Source of the DNA: Acinetobacter courvalinii
GTDB lineage: Bacteria > Pseudomonadota > Gammaproteobacteria > Pseudomonadales > Moraxellaceae
Direction: 5' to 3'
DNA length: 64,000 bases
NCBI RefSeq assembly: GCF_014635545.1
Contig: NZ_BMDA01000002.1
Span: forward strand, 310,001 to 374,000
Shown: piece by piece, positions 17,701 through 25,799 of the stretch
Layout of the letters: every line of letters begins with the position of its first letter
How positions within the stretch are numbered: the first letter of the stretch is position 1
Position numbers and translations under genes: made by a program
The notes under the pieces: model-generated
Databases searched by the model: none
What the model was told of the DNA's origin: nothing
What the model saw: the letters and a program-made list of their open reading frames with translations, nothing else

Positions 17701-19272
17701 ACCGGTGAAGAAAGTTTTGCTTTTGTACCGAATGAAATGCTGGAAAATACCCAGCAAAGCAAAGCATTTCTGGAAAAGCCAGCGGGTGTAAAAGCTGATA
17801 TGGCTTATGGGGTCGATGGCGCTTGGACCATGTATAGCGAATACGCTTACGGCATGAAAGCGGTGAGTAGTGGTAGCGTCAGCAGTGAGATTGTCGCGAC
17901 TGTGGGCGAGATCAAGAGCGATGGTAAAGTTGTCGCGAAAGGTAAGCAAATCGCCTATGGTGGTTTACGTATGGGAGGACGCAGTTATTACGCCCTGGAT
18001 CTCAGCGACATCAGTCAACCCAAACTTAAATTTCATATTGATCCGGATCGTAATCGCATTATTAGCCTGCAAGCTGATGGGTCTTATAAAACCACCACCA
18101 ATACGGCTTTAGCTGCGATGGGGCAAAGCTGGTCTAAACCGACCATTACCAGCATTATGTATAACGGTGCAGCAAAACGTGTCATGGTTGTTGGCGGTGG
18201 CTATGATATGGAATATGAAAAAACCGCACCCGTGATTACCAATGCAACCAAAGGACGTATGGTATATATGTTCGATGCAGACAATGGTGACCTGATCTGG
18301 TATGCAGGCGGCGATAATCAAAGCACATCATGTGGTTCTGGAGATAGCAATCATGGCATGAAAATGAAAGACTTATATAGTGTGGTGAGCCGGATCAATG
18401 CAGTGGACCGAGACGGAGATGGACTGGCTGATCATCTTTATTTTGGTGACTTGGGAGGACAAGTCTGGCGGATCGATTTGAATAAGGATCTTGGAACCAA
18501 AGATAGCGGATGTGGCAGTTATACGATGCTGTTTAAAGATAGCAATAGCCGTTTCTATGAAGCACCAAACTTTAGTGTCTACGGTTATGAGCAACCTCTT
18601 GCCGTGGTGAGTATCGCCTCAGGAAACCGCAGCCTGCCATATAGCGATAAGAACTCAAGTAGTACGGTTTATAATATTTTTGATCAGGATGTGGTGCGCA
18701 GCAACTTTTCGATCGGTAATAGTAGTAGCACGCCAAAACTTTTGGCAACGGATCTTAAAGCGATGCTGACAGCCAGTGATCTAAAAGGCAAAAATCTGGT
18801 GCAAGTCAAGGCCATGATTCCAAATGGCTGGTATGTACAAGCCAATAGCGTTGTTGGAAAAGAGCTGGATGACCAGGGGAATGAGACGGCTTTAAGCAGC
18901 CAGACCGGAAGTAAAGTTCTGGGCGAAATGGTGGTGATGAACAAGAGTCTCTATGTCAGTGTTTATAATCCAAATACTACTGCAGGGAATGGTTGTAAAA
19001 TTCAAGCCAATGGTGCTACGACAGTGCAACGTTATTGCTTACCTTTTGGGGTTTGTGAACAAGATGTCAAAGATAGCACGATGAGCTTTGGCGCCGGGCA
19101 TGGAATTGTTGAATCGATGGTGGGCGCAGGTATCGGACTCAATGACAAAAATGGAATTACCCGTCAGTTACTTAATCCGAATGCCAAGGATAAAATCGGA
19201 AGTAGCAAATTATCTGCGAATACCATGCGTCGCCAACTGGTTCCACTGACTTGGTATGAACGTAATGAATAA
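14755..19272 (+). CDS. pilY1: PilY1/ComC-type pilus tip adhesin with vWA domain (module 2)
   Basis: Secreted tip protein of 1505 residues, 175 longer than the module-1 copy. The signal peptide runs to about 42 (SSVASA). The vWA metal site DQSRS is at 63-67, with ASTYAETGAYLLG as a later landmark. Distinctive Leu/Gly-rich amphipathic segments occur at about 105-205, 315-373 and 669-720, for example GSLLDGLLP and SLLDRLLP. The C-terminal propeller has FGTTQGVLHVV, GGLRMGGRSYYALDLS, MGQSWSKP and GGGYD. Its calcium loop is DRDGDGLAD at 1218-1226, before HLYFGDLGGQVWR. The protein ends WYERNE, like WYER in module 1. Confidence 0.92.
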   Translation: MNNNKMKRLERYEGQHKNKVKGLLLSCTVLSSLLILSSVASASDIEIYQPAAGNKKRLMLMVDQSRSMGGAGLLDLVKDYPLCVDQGVTDVLGKNGLNLGIKIAGQTDLINVTKEATDLINQAILKGVLGNGQGQGILDSIAEIKTEQPNTTYPFPRQSCTVVTTDATVKLLDNLLNGLLGVKTGLSAEQYIRETCDPLIDISLLKSITNSSTVGIYRCYDKNSRVRMALTDVLKGKKGEAGLPDMERIPDSTMVGLSISPYNHIANDRAGAIVFEPKLLSDVYTYNGKTQSHRQHIIDYIASANMDSKGEFNLQSLLTIVPKLVGGLLNDVVATLGRVLKNPFDAVGELLNLENTNNALKDVLNMLGLGGNNPMASTYAETGAYLLGNTTKGTGARQYGKRNYLLKIGGLGIPTSYKCTGWETDGTTCATWDDVGFLGLGSLDTNGYKSVDANLLNVLGILSVGSQEIYYEYRSDVNAKYSGFTDSQKNNSTINPLIKSNGNFYQAPSTAPQCDANGLMVIAGGVPTIAPTLTDSLLQPKGSQSEATKVAMERLMARSLDNSQSLNVQYKDGRLNDSWSFRCNSTDLKSTTLGNNKNSNDNTDFATWQCIGAYARDIRALKTNPIKTAVIGLDRSFLQLPEYIAGQENSTDTKGLTQISTTNVAQDQLLTGIVPKAVRDLLGVTGSLLDGLLPNSLIGSGLTTGITSLLDRLLPRNPEDIKNMARWGVIGGGGWYNAANSQNIAQSIKDFHDNLGVTDGDPIGLQTIPEDPLTPYRMSNDVYKSMFEPTEKASWIGNFKKYYVETDNSVNKLKDAWDISANSYDVQDWNKGGLLAKLKNLKNKTDNSDPTKPIITERKVLINRDCQQIDNTTAYQFTEVGALKTINNKYLDIKCGSATTARSDDKGYLLMNLLGYNVGNAATTADLTEANRTNWKVGMNLHSTPVKLTQEAVFNADNSVKERKDYMLFGTTQGVLHVVDAKTGEESFAFVPNEMLENTQQSKAFLEKPAGVKADMAYGVDGAWTMYSEYAYGMKAVSSGSVSSEIVATVGEIKSDGKVVAKGKQIAYGGLRMGGRSYYALDLSDISQPKLKFHIDPDRNRIISLQADGSYKTTTNTALAAMGQSWSKPTITSIMYNGAAKRVMVVGGGYDMEYEKTAPVITNATKGRMVYMFDADNGDLIWYAGGDNQSTSCGSGDSNHGMKMKDLYSVVSRINAVDRDGDGLADHLYFGDLGGQVWRIDLNKDLGTKDSGCGSYTMLFKDSNSRFYEAPNFSVYGYEQPLAVVSIASGNRSLPYSDKNSSSTVYNIFDQDVVRSNFSIGNSSSTPKLLATDLKAMLTASDLKGKNLVQVKAMIPNGWYVQANSVVGKELDDQGNETALSSQTGSKVLGEMVVMNKSLYVSVYNPNTTAGNGCKIQANGATTVQRYCLPFGVCEQDVKDSTMSFGAGHGIVESMVGAGIGLNDKNGITRQLLNPNAKDKIGSSKLSANTMRRQLVPLTWYERNE

Positions 19273-19315
19273 AAGGAAGCGATATTATTATGTTGCCCTA
19301 AAGGGTAGGAGAGAT

Positions 19316-19816
19316 ATGCACTCTCCTTCCTGCGACGAAAGTAGATTAATTAAAGCTACGGGCTTCACTTTGATTGAACTGATGATTACGGTGGCGATTG
19401 TTGCAATTATTGCAGCGATCGCGATACCGAGTTATGAGGTCTATATCCGTCGTGCGGAACTGTCTACGGCACAACAGGAGATGCTTAAGGTTGCAGAACT
19501 GCTGGAAAAGCATCGGGCACGTAACTTTAGTTACGATGGTTTTGTGCTAAAAGGCACCTCGACCAATCAGGGACCCTATTATTCGGTAGCGAGTGCAAGC
19601 AATAACAGCCTGTTGTTACCTTTGGATGCAAGCAGTGGCAAGCAGAAATTTACCATGACCTTAACGCTGAATGCGCAAACATGGGCTTTAACAACGGTGA
19701 GTGAAAACCCCCGAAATTATTCCTTGCTTTTGACCAGTGCGGGAATTAAATGTAAGACCAAAACACCTGCAAATATAACCGCTCAAGCTTGTGGACTCGG
19801 GCAGGAAGACTGGTAA
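19316..19816 (+). CDS. pilE: Type IV pilin-like protein PilE/ComE family (module 2)
   Basis: Pilin-like protein of 166 residues. AGGAG at 19307-19311 supports ATG 19316, giving a 16-residue leader ending IKATG before FTLIELMITVAIVAIIAAIAIPSY. In-frame ATGs at 19256 and 19265 would give longer, less typical leaders. Similar to the first module-1 PilE over EMLKVAELLEKHRARN and in the Cys-rich end (KCKTKT...CGLGQEDW). No terminator is visible before rpsP, so some read-through into the ribosomal operon is possible. Confidence 0.88.
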   Translation: MHSPSCDESRLIKATGFTLIELMITVAIVAIIAAIAIPSYEVYIRRAELSTAQQEMLKVAELLEKHRARNFSYDGFVLKGTSTNQGPYYSVASASNNSLLLPLDASSGKQKFTMTLTLNAQTWALTTVSENPRNYSLLLTSAGIKCKTKTPANITAQACGLGQEDW

Positions 19817-19870
19817 GCCGGCAGATTTTATCAATTAAATTCAAAGCTGTGGATAAGCCGAAAAATAATC

Positions 19871-19899
19871 TTTATTTCAGAGTTGATTTAACGTAGAAT
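19871..19899 (+). promoter_or_regulatory. Probable promoter of rpsP operon
   Basis: TTTATT (19871-19876), 17-base spacer, TAGAAT (19894-19899), then a GC-rich start region about 80 bases upstream of rpsP. A perfect DnaA-box sequence TGTGGATAA lies at 19848-19856, just upstream. Confidence 0.45.
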
Positions 19900-19979
19900 A
19901 TCGCCCTCTATGAAAGGGGTTTGAAGTGTTGCCGATGGTCGGCGCAGGGATAATCCGTAAAAATTATAAGGTTGTTCTC

Positions 19980-20237
19980 ATGGTTGTTATTCGTTTAGCG
20001 CGCGGTGGTGCAAAAAAACGTCCATTCTATCAAATCGTTGTAACTGATAGCCGTAACGCACGTGACGGTCGTTTCATCGAACGTATTGGTTTCTTTAACC
20101 CAACTGCACAAGGTAAAGCTGAAAAAGTTCGTTTAGACGCTGACCGTTTTGCTCACTGGGTTGCTCAAGGTGCTCAACCTTCAGAGCGCGTTGCTTCTTT
20201 AGCTGCTCAAGCTAAAAAAGCTGCAACTGCTGCGTAA
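19980..20237 (+). CDS. rpsP: 30S ribosomal protein S16
   Basis: Ribosomal protein S16, needed for 30S assembly. The 85-residue protein begins [20 protein letters not shown], the family signature, with [19 protein letters not shown] next. The frame is open upstream to 19926, but the S16 N-terminus fixes ATG 19980. It heads rpsP-rimM-trmD-rplS, the conserved ribosome maturation operon. Codon use looks strongly biased, as expected for high expression. Confidence 0.98.
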   Translation: MVVIRLARGGAKKRPFYQIVVTDSRNARDGRFIERIGFFNPTAQGKAEKVRLDADRFAHWVAQGAQPSERVASLAAQAKKAATAA

Positions 20238-20253
20238 TTGTAGTAGGTAGCCC

Positions 20254-20802
20254 ATGACATCGACACAGAATGTGCCAGAAGATCGTATTCAGATTGGACA
20301 GTTACGTTCAGCTTATGGATTGAATGGGTGGCTCTGGGTTTATTCAAATACTGAACCTATGAGTAATATGTTTGACTACCTTCCTTGGTACATTGAGACC
20401 AAGGCAGGTTGGCAAACCATAGATGTGAAACGTTGGAAACCACATGGCAAAGGCTTGGTTGTTGCATTAAAAGGCGTAAATGATCGCACGGGTGCAGAAA
20501 ATCTGGTTGGCGCAAATATCTGGATTGCCAAATCTCAGCTTCCAAAAGCAGATGTAGACGAGTACTACTGGTCTGATCTTAAAGGTCTAACGGTGTTAGG
20601 TCTTGATGATGAAGAACAGGAAGTCAATCTCGGTCAAATCTACGAACTGTTTGAAACCGGTGCCAATGATGTCATGGTGGTCAAAGCGACTGCTGATAGT
20701 GTTGATGCTGAAGAGCGAATGATTCCGTGGCATAAAGATGTGGTACAACGCGTTGATCTTGAAGCTGGTCGTATTTACGTCAATTGGGGCGTAGACTACT
20801 AA
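20254..20802 (+). CDS. rimM: Ribosome maturation factor RimM
   Basis: Assembly factor for the 30S head that binds S19 and acts on 16S rRNA maturation. The 182-residue product has the N-terminal RimM barrel (QIGQLRSAYGLNGWLWVYS) and a C-terminal PRC-barrel region (YYWSDLKGLTVLG...IPWHKDVVQRVDL). Length is normal. It lies 16 bases after rpsP and precedes trmD in the standard order. Confidence 0.97.
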   Translation: MTSTQNVPEDRIQIGQLRSAYGLNGWLWVYSNTEPMSNMFDYLPWYIETKAGWQTIDVKRWKPHGKGLVVALKGVNDRTGAENLVGANIWIAKSQLPKADVDEYYWSDLKGLTVLGLDDEEQEVNLGQIYELFETGANDVMVVKATADSVDAEERMIPWHKDVVQRVDLEAGRIYVNWGVDY

Positions 20803-20847
20803 TCCTTTTGGGGAAAGTAGCGCAGCAGGAAAATAGAGGAGTCTGCG

Positions 20848-21588
20848 GTGTTTTTTGCAGTCATCACATTGTTTCCTGAAATGTTTGAAGCGATTACAGC
20901 GTACGGGATTAGCGGACGTGCAGCAAAGCGTGACATCGTGCAAGTGACTTGCATTAACCCACGAGATTTTGCTGAGGGCAATTACAAACGGGTGGACGAA
21001 CGTCCTTTCGGTGGTGGCCCTGGTATGGTGATGATGGCTGAGCCTTTGGCAAAAGCAATTAATCATGCCAAACAACTTGCTTCACAAGCAGGCTGTGTTC
21101 ATGCCCCAGTGGTGTATATGTCACCGCAAGGCAAAACCTTAAATGAGCAGGCAGTACAACAATTCGTTGATTATGATGGTTTGATTGTATTGTGTGGACG
21201 TTATGAGGGTGTCGATGAGCGTTTAATCCAGCATTATGTTGATCAGGAATGGTCAATCGGGGATTACGTTTTATCGGGTGGTGAACTTCCTGCCATGGTG
21301 TTGCTGGATAGTATTATTCGCCGTTTGCCGAATGTCATGACTGACGAGCAATCTGCGATCCAAGATTCTTTTGTGGATGGTCTGCTGGATTGTCCACAAT
21401 ATACCAAGCCTGACCATTTCGAAGGGCTGGATGTGCCTGAGGTACTTAAATCAGGACATCATGCCAATATTGAGAAATGGCGTTTTTTGCAGCGTTATCA
21501 ACGGACTTTAGATCGTCGACCTGAACTGGTTGAAAAAGTAGCGTTGAGCAAACAGCAAATGAAATGGTTAAAAAATTCGAAAGGTTAA
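20848..21588 (+). CDS. trmD: tRNA (guanine-N1-)-methyltransferase
   Basis: SAM-dependent enzyme making m1G37 in tRNA and preventing +1 frameshifts. The 246-residue protein starts at GTG 20848 with AGAGGA upstream. It shows the SPOUT trefoil-knot signature: [26 protein letters not shown] and [13 protein letters not shown]. The C-terminal helical domain includes [10 protein letters not shown]. Fourth-last gene of a canonical ribosomal operon segment, with a long leader separating it from rplS. Confidence 0.97.
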   Translation: MFFAVITLFPEMFEAITAYGISGRAAKRDIVQVTCINPRDFAEGNYKRVDERPFGGGPGMVMMAEPLAKAINHAKQLASQAGCVHAPVVYMSPQGKTLNEQAVQQFVDYDGLIVLCGRYEGVDERLIQHYVDQEWSIGDYVLSGGELPAMVLLDSIIRRLPNVMTDEQSAIQDSFVDGLLDCPQYTKPDHFEGLDVPEVLKSGHHANIEKWRFLQRYQRTLDRRPELVEKVALSKQQMKWLKNSKG

Positions 21589-21780
21589 ACTGCTATCAGT
21601 TGATCTTCGCACCCAACGAGAAGCTTTGCTTCGAGTTCTACTTAAACTTGGTTTAAGTTAAAAATAGGCTCTTTAGGACTTCCGTCTTAAGGGGAAAGTT
21701 AAACGGGAAATATGCGCTTTAGCCTCTATTCCCAGCGGCGTCAGAGACCTCTTCTCTCCCGCACATATTGGAGATTCCAC
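21589..21780 (+). promoter_or_regulatory. rplS leader with hairpins
   Basis: A 192-base gap before rplS. It contains the hairpins GAAGC-TTT-GCTTC (21620-21632) and CTTAAAC-TTG-GTTTAAG (21641-21657). A GGGAA/TTCCC pairing and an AGAGA/TCTCT pairing lie nearer the gene. The rplS frame is open through the last 69 bases, but the L19 N-terminus excludes that as coding. Possible autoregulatory leader for L19 or processing site; inferred only. Confidence 0.4.
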
Positions 21781-22152
21781 ATGAGTGGTAAACATCCTTT
21801 AGTTCAAGCTGTTGAAAATGCACAGTTAAAATCAGACATCCCTGCTTTTGCACCGGGCGATACAGTTATCGTTCAAGTTAAAGTAAAAGAGGGTGACCGT
21901 GAGCGTCTTCAAGCATTTGAAGGTGTTGTAATCGCGAAGAAAAACCGTGGTTTAAACTCTGCTTTCACAGTTCGTAAAATCTCTAGCGGTGTTGGTGTTG
22001 AGCGTGTTTTCCAAACTCACTCTCCAATCGTTGCTAAGATCGAAGTGAAACGTCGTGGTGACGTTCGTCGTGCTAAACTTTACTACCTACGCGAGTTGTC
22101 TGGTAAAGCTGCACGTATTCGTGAAAAGTTACCAGCTCGTAAACAAGGTTAA
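21781..22152 (+). CDS. rplS: 50S ribosomal protein L19
   Basis: Large-subunit protein at the 30S-50S interface. The 123-residue product starts [17 protein letters not shown]. It has [20 protein letters not shown] and the C-terminal [20 protein letters not shown] signature. An in-frame upstream extension to 21712 is not part of the family. ATTGGAG precedes the ATG. It is the last gene of the rpsP operon, followed by a strong terminator. Confidence 0.98.
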   Translation: MSGKHPLVQAVENAQLKSDIPAFAPGDTVIVQVKVKEGDRERLQAFEGVVIAKKNRGLNSAFTVRKISSGVGVERVFQTHSPIVAKIEVKRRGDVRRAKLYYLRELSGKAARIREKLPARKQG

Positions 22153-22172
22153 TTTTAACTTTGTTGTAAAGC

Positions 22173-22201
22173 AAAAAAATGCGCCTTTGGCGCATTTTTT
22201 T
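22173..22201 (+). terminator. Rho-independent terminator after rplS
   Basis: AAAAAAATGCGCC-TTT-GGCGCATTTTTTT; perfect stem with a triplet loop and T-run. Confidence 0.95.
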
Positions 22202-22290
22202 ATGCCTGTTTGTGCTTAAAAGCCAATCCTTTTCTAAATCCTCGACCTAGTTTTGCTAAAATAGGTCTTTATGCTTTGACTTTTCTTTTT

Positions 22291-23184
22291 ATGAAAAAAA
22301 GTGCTTACCGTCATTTAAGCGGTGTATTCCTATTAAACAAACCTTTAGGTTTAAGTTCTAACTCGGCACTACAAAAGGTGCGTCGTCTGTTTAATGCGCA
22401 AAAGGCGGGCCATACAGGGGCACTTGATCCATTGGCGACCGGGTTATTGCCGATCTGTTTGGGGGAAGCGACCAAATTTTCACATTATTTACTCGATTCA
22501 ACCAAACGTTATCAAACCACGGTCAAGTTAGGACAAACCACGGCGACGGGTGATGTTGAAGGTGAAATTCTCCAGCAGAGAGAAGTACCAGCTTTAACGG
22601 CAGAAGGTATTGAGCAGGTGCTGGCACAGTTCAGAGGCGATATTCAGCAAGTTCCGCCGATGTATTCAGCATTGAAGCGTGAAGGTCGTCCATTGTATGA
22701 ACTGGCGCGCAAAGGGATTGAGATTGAACGTGAAGCACGTCCAGTAACCATTTATGATTTAACTCTGGTGGATTTTACCGAAGATAGCCTGACGCTGGAT
22801 GTGACCTGTTCGAAAGGTACCTATATTCGCGTATTGGGTGAAGATATTGGTGAAGCTTTGGGTTGCGGTGGACACCTCACCAAGTTACATCGTACCCAAA
22901 CCGGACATTTTGAGATTAATCCAGGTTATACCATTGAGTATCTTGAAAGTCTGACCCAAGAACAGCGTGATGCGTTATTGTTACCCGTGTATGCACCCAT
23001 CGAGCATTTCCCGCGTGTGCAATTGCCGGAAGGCCGTGAAAAATATTTTGGCAATGGTCAGGAAAGCAATATTGATCATGAAGCTGCGCCTGAAGTGCTG
23101 GTGTTTGATGGCGAACGTTGCCTGGGTCTGGCTGAAATCACTGATAAAAAACGTCTGGTCCCTAAACGTTTGTTAAATCTATAA
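22291..23184 (+). CDS. truB: tRNA pseudouridine-55 synthase
   Basis: Enzyme forming pseudouridine 55 in the tRNA T-loop. The 297-residue protein has the motif [15 protein letters not shown] with catalytic D46. [37 protein letters not shown] and [15 protein letters not shown] are also present. The C-terminal extension is of bacterial TruB type. Upstream starts from 22210 are open but would add residues outside the family, so ATG 22291 is chosen even though no clear Shine-Dalgarno is visible. A terminator separates it from rplS. Confidence 0.94.
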   Translation: MKKSAYRHLSGVFLLNKPLGLSSNSALQKVRRLFNAQKAGHTGALDPLATGLLPICLGEATKFSHYLLDSTKRYQTTVKLGQTTATGDVEGEILQQREVPALTAEGIEQVLAQFRGDIQQVPPMYSALKREGRPLYELARKGIEIEREARPVTIYDLTLVDFTEDSLTLDVTCSKGTYIRVLGEDIGEALGCGGHLTKLHRTQTGHFEINPGYTIEYLESLTQEQRDALLLPVYAPIEHFPRVQLPEGREKYFGNGQESNIDHEAAPEVLVFDGERCLGLAEITDKKRLVPKRLLNL

Positions 23185-23195
23185 GGATATTGTCC

Positions 23196-23966
23196 ATGGA
23201 TTGGGAACTGATTCTGACACTGGTGTTCTTTGCTTTTTGTGCCGGAACCATTGATGCCGCCGTCGGTGGAGGTGGGTTGATTCAGATTCCCGCATTGATG
23301 GGTGCTTTACCACAGACCGCGCCAGCCACCTTATTTGGTACTAATAAACTGGCTTCTATTTGTGGGACAGGCTCGGCTGCATTTTCATTTGTACGTCGGG
23401 TGAAATTGCAGTGGTCGCTGTTAGGCGTGATTGCGCTGTTTGCCTTTATCAGTTCCTTTATTGGTGCCGCCTGTGTCTCTCTGATCCCCACTCATATCTT
23501 AAGACCGATTGTCTTGGTCATGCTGATTGTGATCGCGATTTATACCTTCGCCAAAAAGCAGTTTGGGCAAGTCCATGTTGATCAGCAGATTACCCCAAAG
23601 TTACTGCTGCTTGCTGCAATCGGTAGTTTAGCCATTGGTTTCTATGATGGTATTTTTGGCCCGGGTACAGGCAGTTTTTTTATTTTCTTTTTTATTCGTT
23701 TTCTACAGGTCGATTTTTTACATGCCTCGGCATTGGCAAAGATTGGCAATCTAATGACCAATCTGGCGGCATTAAGCTTCTTCATTCCAACCGGTCATGT
23801 GCTGTTTGAATTAGGCTTGATGATGGCGGTTGCCAATATTGCCGGTTCATTATTGGGGGTCCGCTTGGCTTTAAAATATGGCAGTGGCTTTATCCGTATT
23901 TTATTCCTGATTCTGGTGAGTATCTTGATTTGCCGTTTGGGCTATCAAATTTTGAGTGGAAGCTGA
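23196..23966 (+). CDS. TSUP/TauE-SafE family membrane permease (YfcA-like)
   Basis: Predicted inner-membrane permease of 256 residues and about eight hydrophobic segments. The N-terminal motif GTIDAAVGGGGLIQIPAL is diagnostic of the TSUP (sulfite/organosulfur/C2 anion exporter) family, and the second repeat has GFYDGIFGPGTGSF. AAGGA at 23183-23187 sets ATG 23196. It starts 12 bases after truB and could be cotranscribed with it. The substrate cannot be read from sequence; sulfite, sulfoacetate or other small anions are family possibilities. Confidence 0.85.
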   Translation: MDWELILTLVFFAFCAGTIDAAVGGGGLIQIPALMGALPQTAPATLFGTNKLASICGTGSAAFSFVRRVKLQWSLLGVIALFAFISSFIGAACVSLIPTHILRPIVLVMLIVIAIYTFAKKQFGQVHVDQQITPKLLLLAAIGSLAIGFYDGIFGPGTGSFFIFFFIRFLQVDFLHASALAKIGNLMTNLAALSFFIPTGHVLFELGLMMAVANIAGSLLGVRLALKYGSGFIRILFLILVSILICRLGYQILSGS

Positions 23967-24016
23967 TTCATCATCGAGACTATCCACCCTAGGATTATCC
24001 TCCTTGCTCAGCAATC

Positions 24017-24033
24017 ATTAACCTGAGGTTAAT
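24017..24033. promoter_or_regulatory. 17-bp palindrome upstream of malonate operon
   Basis: ATTAACCT-G-AGGTTAAT is a perfect 8-bp inverted repeat with a single central base, about 90 bases before mdcA. Size and position suit a GntR/LysR-type operator. A further palindrome AAAGCGCTTT lies at 24069-24078. No regulator gene is adjacent. Confidence 0.5.
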
Positions 24034-24119
24034 AACTAGCACAGTAGGTTGATTGATCAAAATTTCATAAAGCGCTTTTATAGATTCAGAATAAAACTGT
24101 GATCTATAGGTAAGCATAC

Positions 24120-25799
24120 ATGGAAGGTTCAGTTCAGAATAAACAAGGGCTATGGAACAAGCGACGTCAGGCCAAACAACTCAAGCTGGATATGGTCAAG
24201 TCGTACACCGATGGTGTCGTCATTCCCACCTCAGACATTATTAAAGTCCTAGAAACACTGATCACACCCGGTGATAAAGTGGTACTCGAAGGCAATAACC
24301 AGAAACAGGCCGATTTTTTATCACGTTCTTTAGCGCAAACCAATCCGGATGTATTGCATGATCTGCATATGATCATGCCGAGTGTAGGCCGTTCAGAACA
24401 TCTTGATCTGTTTGAAAAAGGCATTGCGCTTAAGCTGGATTTTTCTTTTGCGGGCCCGCAGAGTTTAAGAATCAGTCAGCTGATTGAAGATGGCCTGTTA
24501 GAAGTGGGTGCAATTCACACTTATATTGAACTGTATTCACGTCTTGTGGTCGATCTGATTCCCAACGTGGTGCTCTCTGCAGGCTTTATGGCAGATCGTC
24601 AAGGCAATATCTATACCGGTCCAAGTACTGAAGATTCTCCTGCGTTGATTGAACCTGCAGCATTTAGCGACGGCATTGTCATTGTTCAGGTCAATGAACT
24701 GGTCGACGATGTTTCAGAGCTGCCACGTGTCGATATTCCTGCCTCCTGGGTGGATTATGTGGTGGTGGCAGACCAGCCTTTTTATATCGAACCGCTATTT
24801 ACCCGGGACCCAAAACATATCAAGCCTGTGCATGTGCTCATGGCGATGATGGCGATTCGCGGTATTTATGAAAAGCATAATGTGCAATCGTTAAATCATG
24901 GCATTGGTTTTAATACCGCGGCGATTGAACTGATTTTACCCACCTACGGTGAGTCTTTAGGATTAAAAGGGAAAATCTGTCGGAACTGGACACTGAATCC
25001 ACACCCAACCCTGATTCCAGCCATCGAAACAGGCTGGGTTGAAAGCGTGCATTGCTTCGGTACCGAGCTGGGTATGGAAAATTATGTTGCTGCTCGCCCT
25101 GACGTTTTCTTTACCGGCCGTGATGGTGCGTTACGTTCCAACCGCATGATGTGTCAGCTCGCAGGTCAATACGCGGTTGATCTGTTTATTGGGGCGACAT
25201 TGCAGGTTGATGGCATGGGTCACTCTTCGACTGTGACCAAGGGGCGTTTGGCAGGTTTCGGTGGTGCACCAAACATGGGGCATGATCCACGCGGTCGGCG
25301 CCACGATACGCCAGCGTGGCTGGATATGCGTTTGCAAGGTGCCAATGAAACAGAAACCTATTTGGCACGTGGTAAAAAGTTAGTTGTTCAAATGGTGGAA
25401 ACCTTCCAAGAGGGCGGTAAGCCGACTTTTGTAGATCGCCTTGATGCGATTGATGTGGCTAAAACAGCGGGCCTAGCTTTAGCACCGATCATGATTTATG
25501 GCGATGATGTCACTCATCTACTGACCGAAGAGGGCATTGCTTATCTGTATAAAGCCAGTAGCCAGGAAGAGCGTCAAGCCATGATTGCTGCGGTGGCAGG
25601 TGTGACCAGTATTGGCTTAAGCCAAGATCCGAAAACCACGGCGCGATTAAGACGTGAAGGGTTAGTGGTATTCCCTGAGGATTTAGGTATTCGCCGTACC
25701 GATGCCACACGTGAGCTGTTAGCGGCAAAAAATATTGCCGACCTGGTGACGTGGTCAGATGGCTTATATCAACCCCCTGCAAAATTCAGGAGTTGGTAA
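24120..25799 (+). CDS. mdcA: Malonate decarboxylase alpha subunit (acetyl-S-ACP:malonate ACP transferase)
   Basis: First subunit of biotin-independent malonate decarboxylase. It swaps the acetyl group on the ACP thiol for malonate, releasing acetate. The 559-residue protein has the family N-terminus GLWNKRRQAKQLKL. It also has GDKVVLEGNNQKQADFL, NWTLNPHPTLIPAIETGW and GFGGAPNMGHDPRGRRH, all typical MdcA segments, and a normal length. It starts the operon, with a weak AGGT ribosome site. Its last base overlaps the mdcB start (TAATG), so the two are likely coupled. Confidence 0.95.
   Translation: MEGSVQNKQGLWNKRRQAKQLKLDMVKSYTDGVVIPTSDIIKVLETLITPGDKVVLEGNNQKQADFLSRSLAQTNPDVLHDLHMIMPSVGRSEHLDLFEKGIALKLDFSFAGPQSLRISQLIEDGLLEVGAIHTYIELYSRLVVDLIPNVVLSAGFMADRQGNIYTGPSTEDSPALIEPAAFSDGIVIVQVNELVDDVSELPRVDIPASWVDYVVVADQPFYIEPLFTRDPKHIKPVHVLMAMMAIRGIYEKHNVQSLNHGIGFNTAAIELILPTYGESLGLKGKICRNWTLNPHPTLIPAIETGWVESVHCFGTELGMENYVAARPDVFFTGRDGALRSNRMMCQLAGQYAVDLFIGATLQVDGMGHSSTVTKGRLAGFGGAPNMGHDPRGRRHDTPAWLDMRLQGANETETYLARGKKLVVQMVETFQEGGKPTFVDRLDAIDVAKTAGLALAPIMIYGDDVTHLLTEEGIAYLYKASSQEERQAMIAAVAGVTSIGLSQDPKTTARLRREGLVVFPEDLGIRRTDATRELLAAKNIADLVTWSDGLYQPPAKFRSW

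Noticed and set aside
21712-21780. N-terminal extension of L19
   Set aside because: L19 proteins begin at MSGKHPL-type sequence and the ribosome site precedes 21781.
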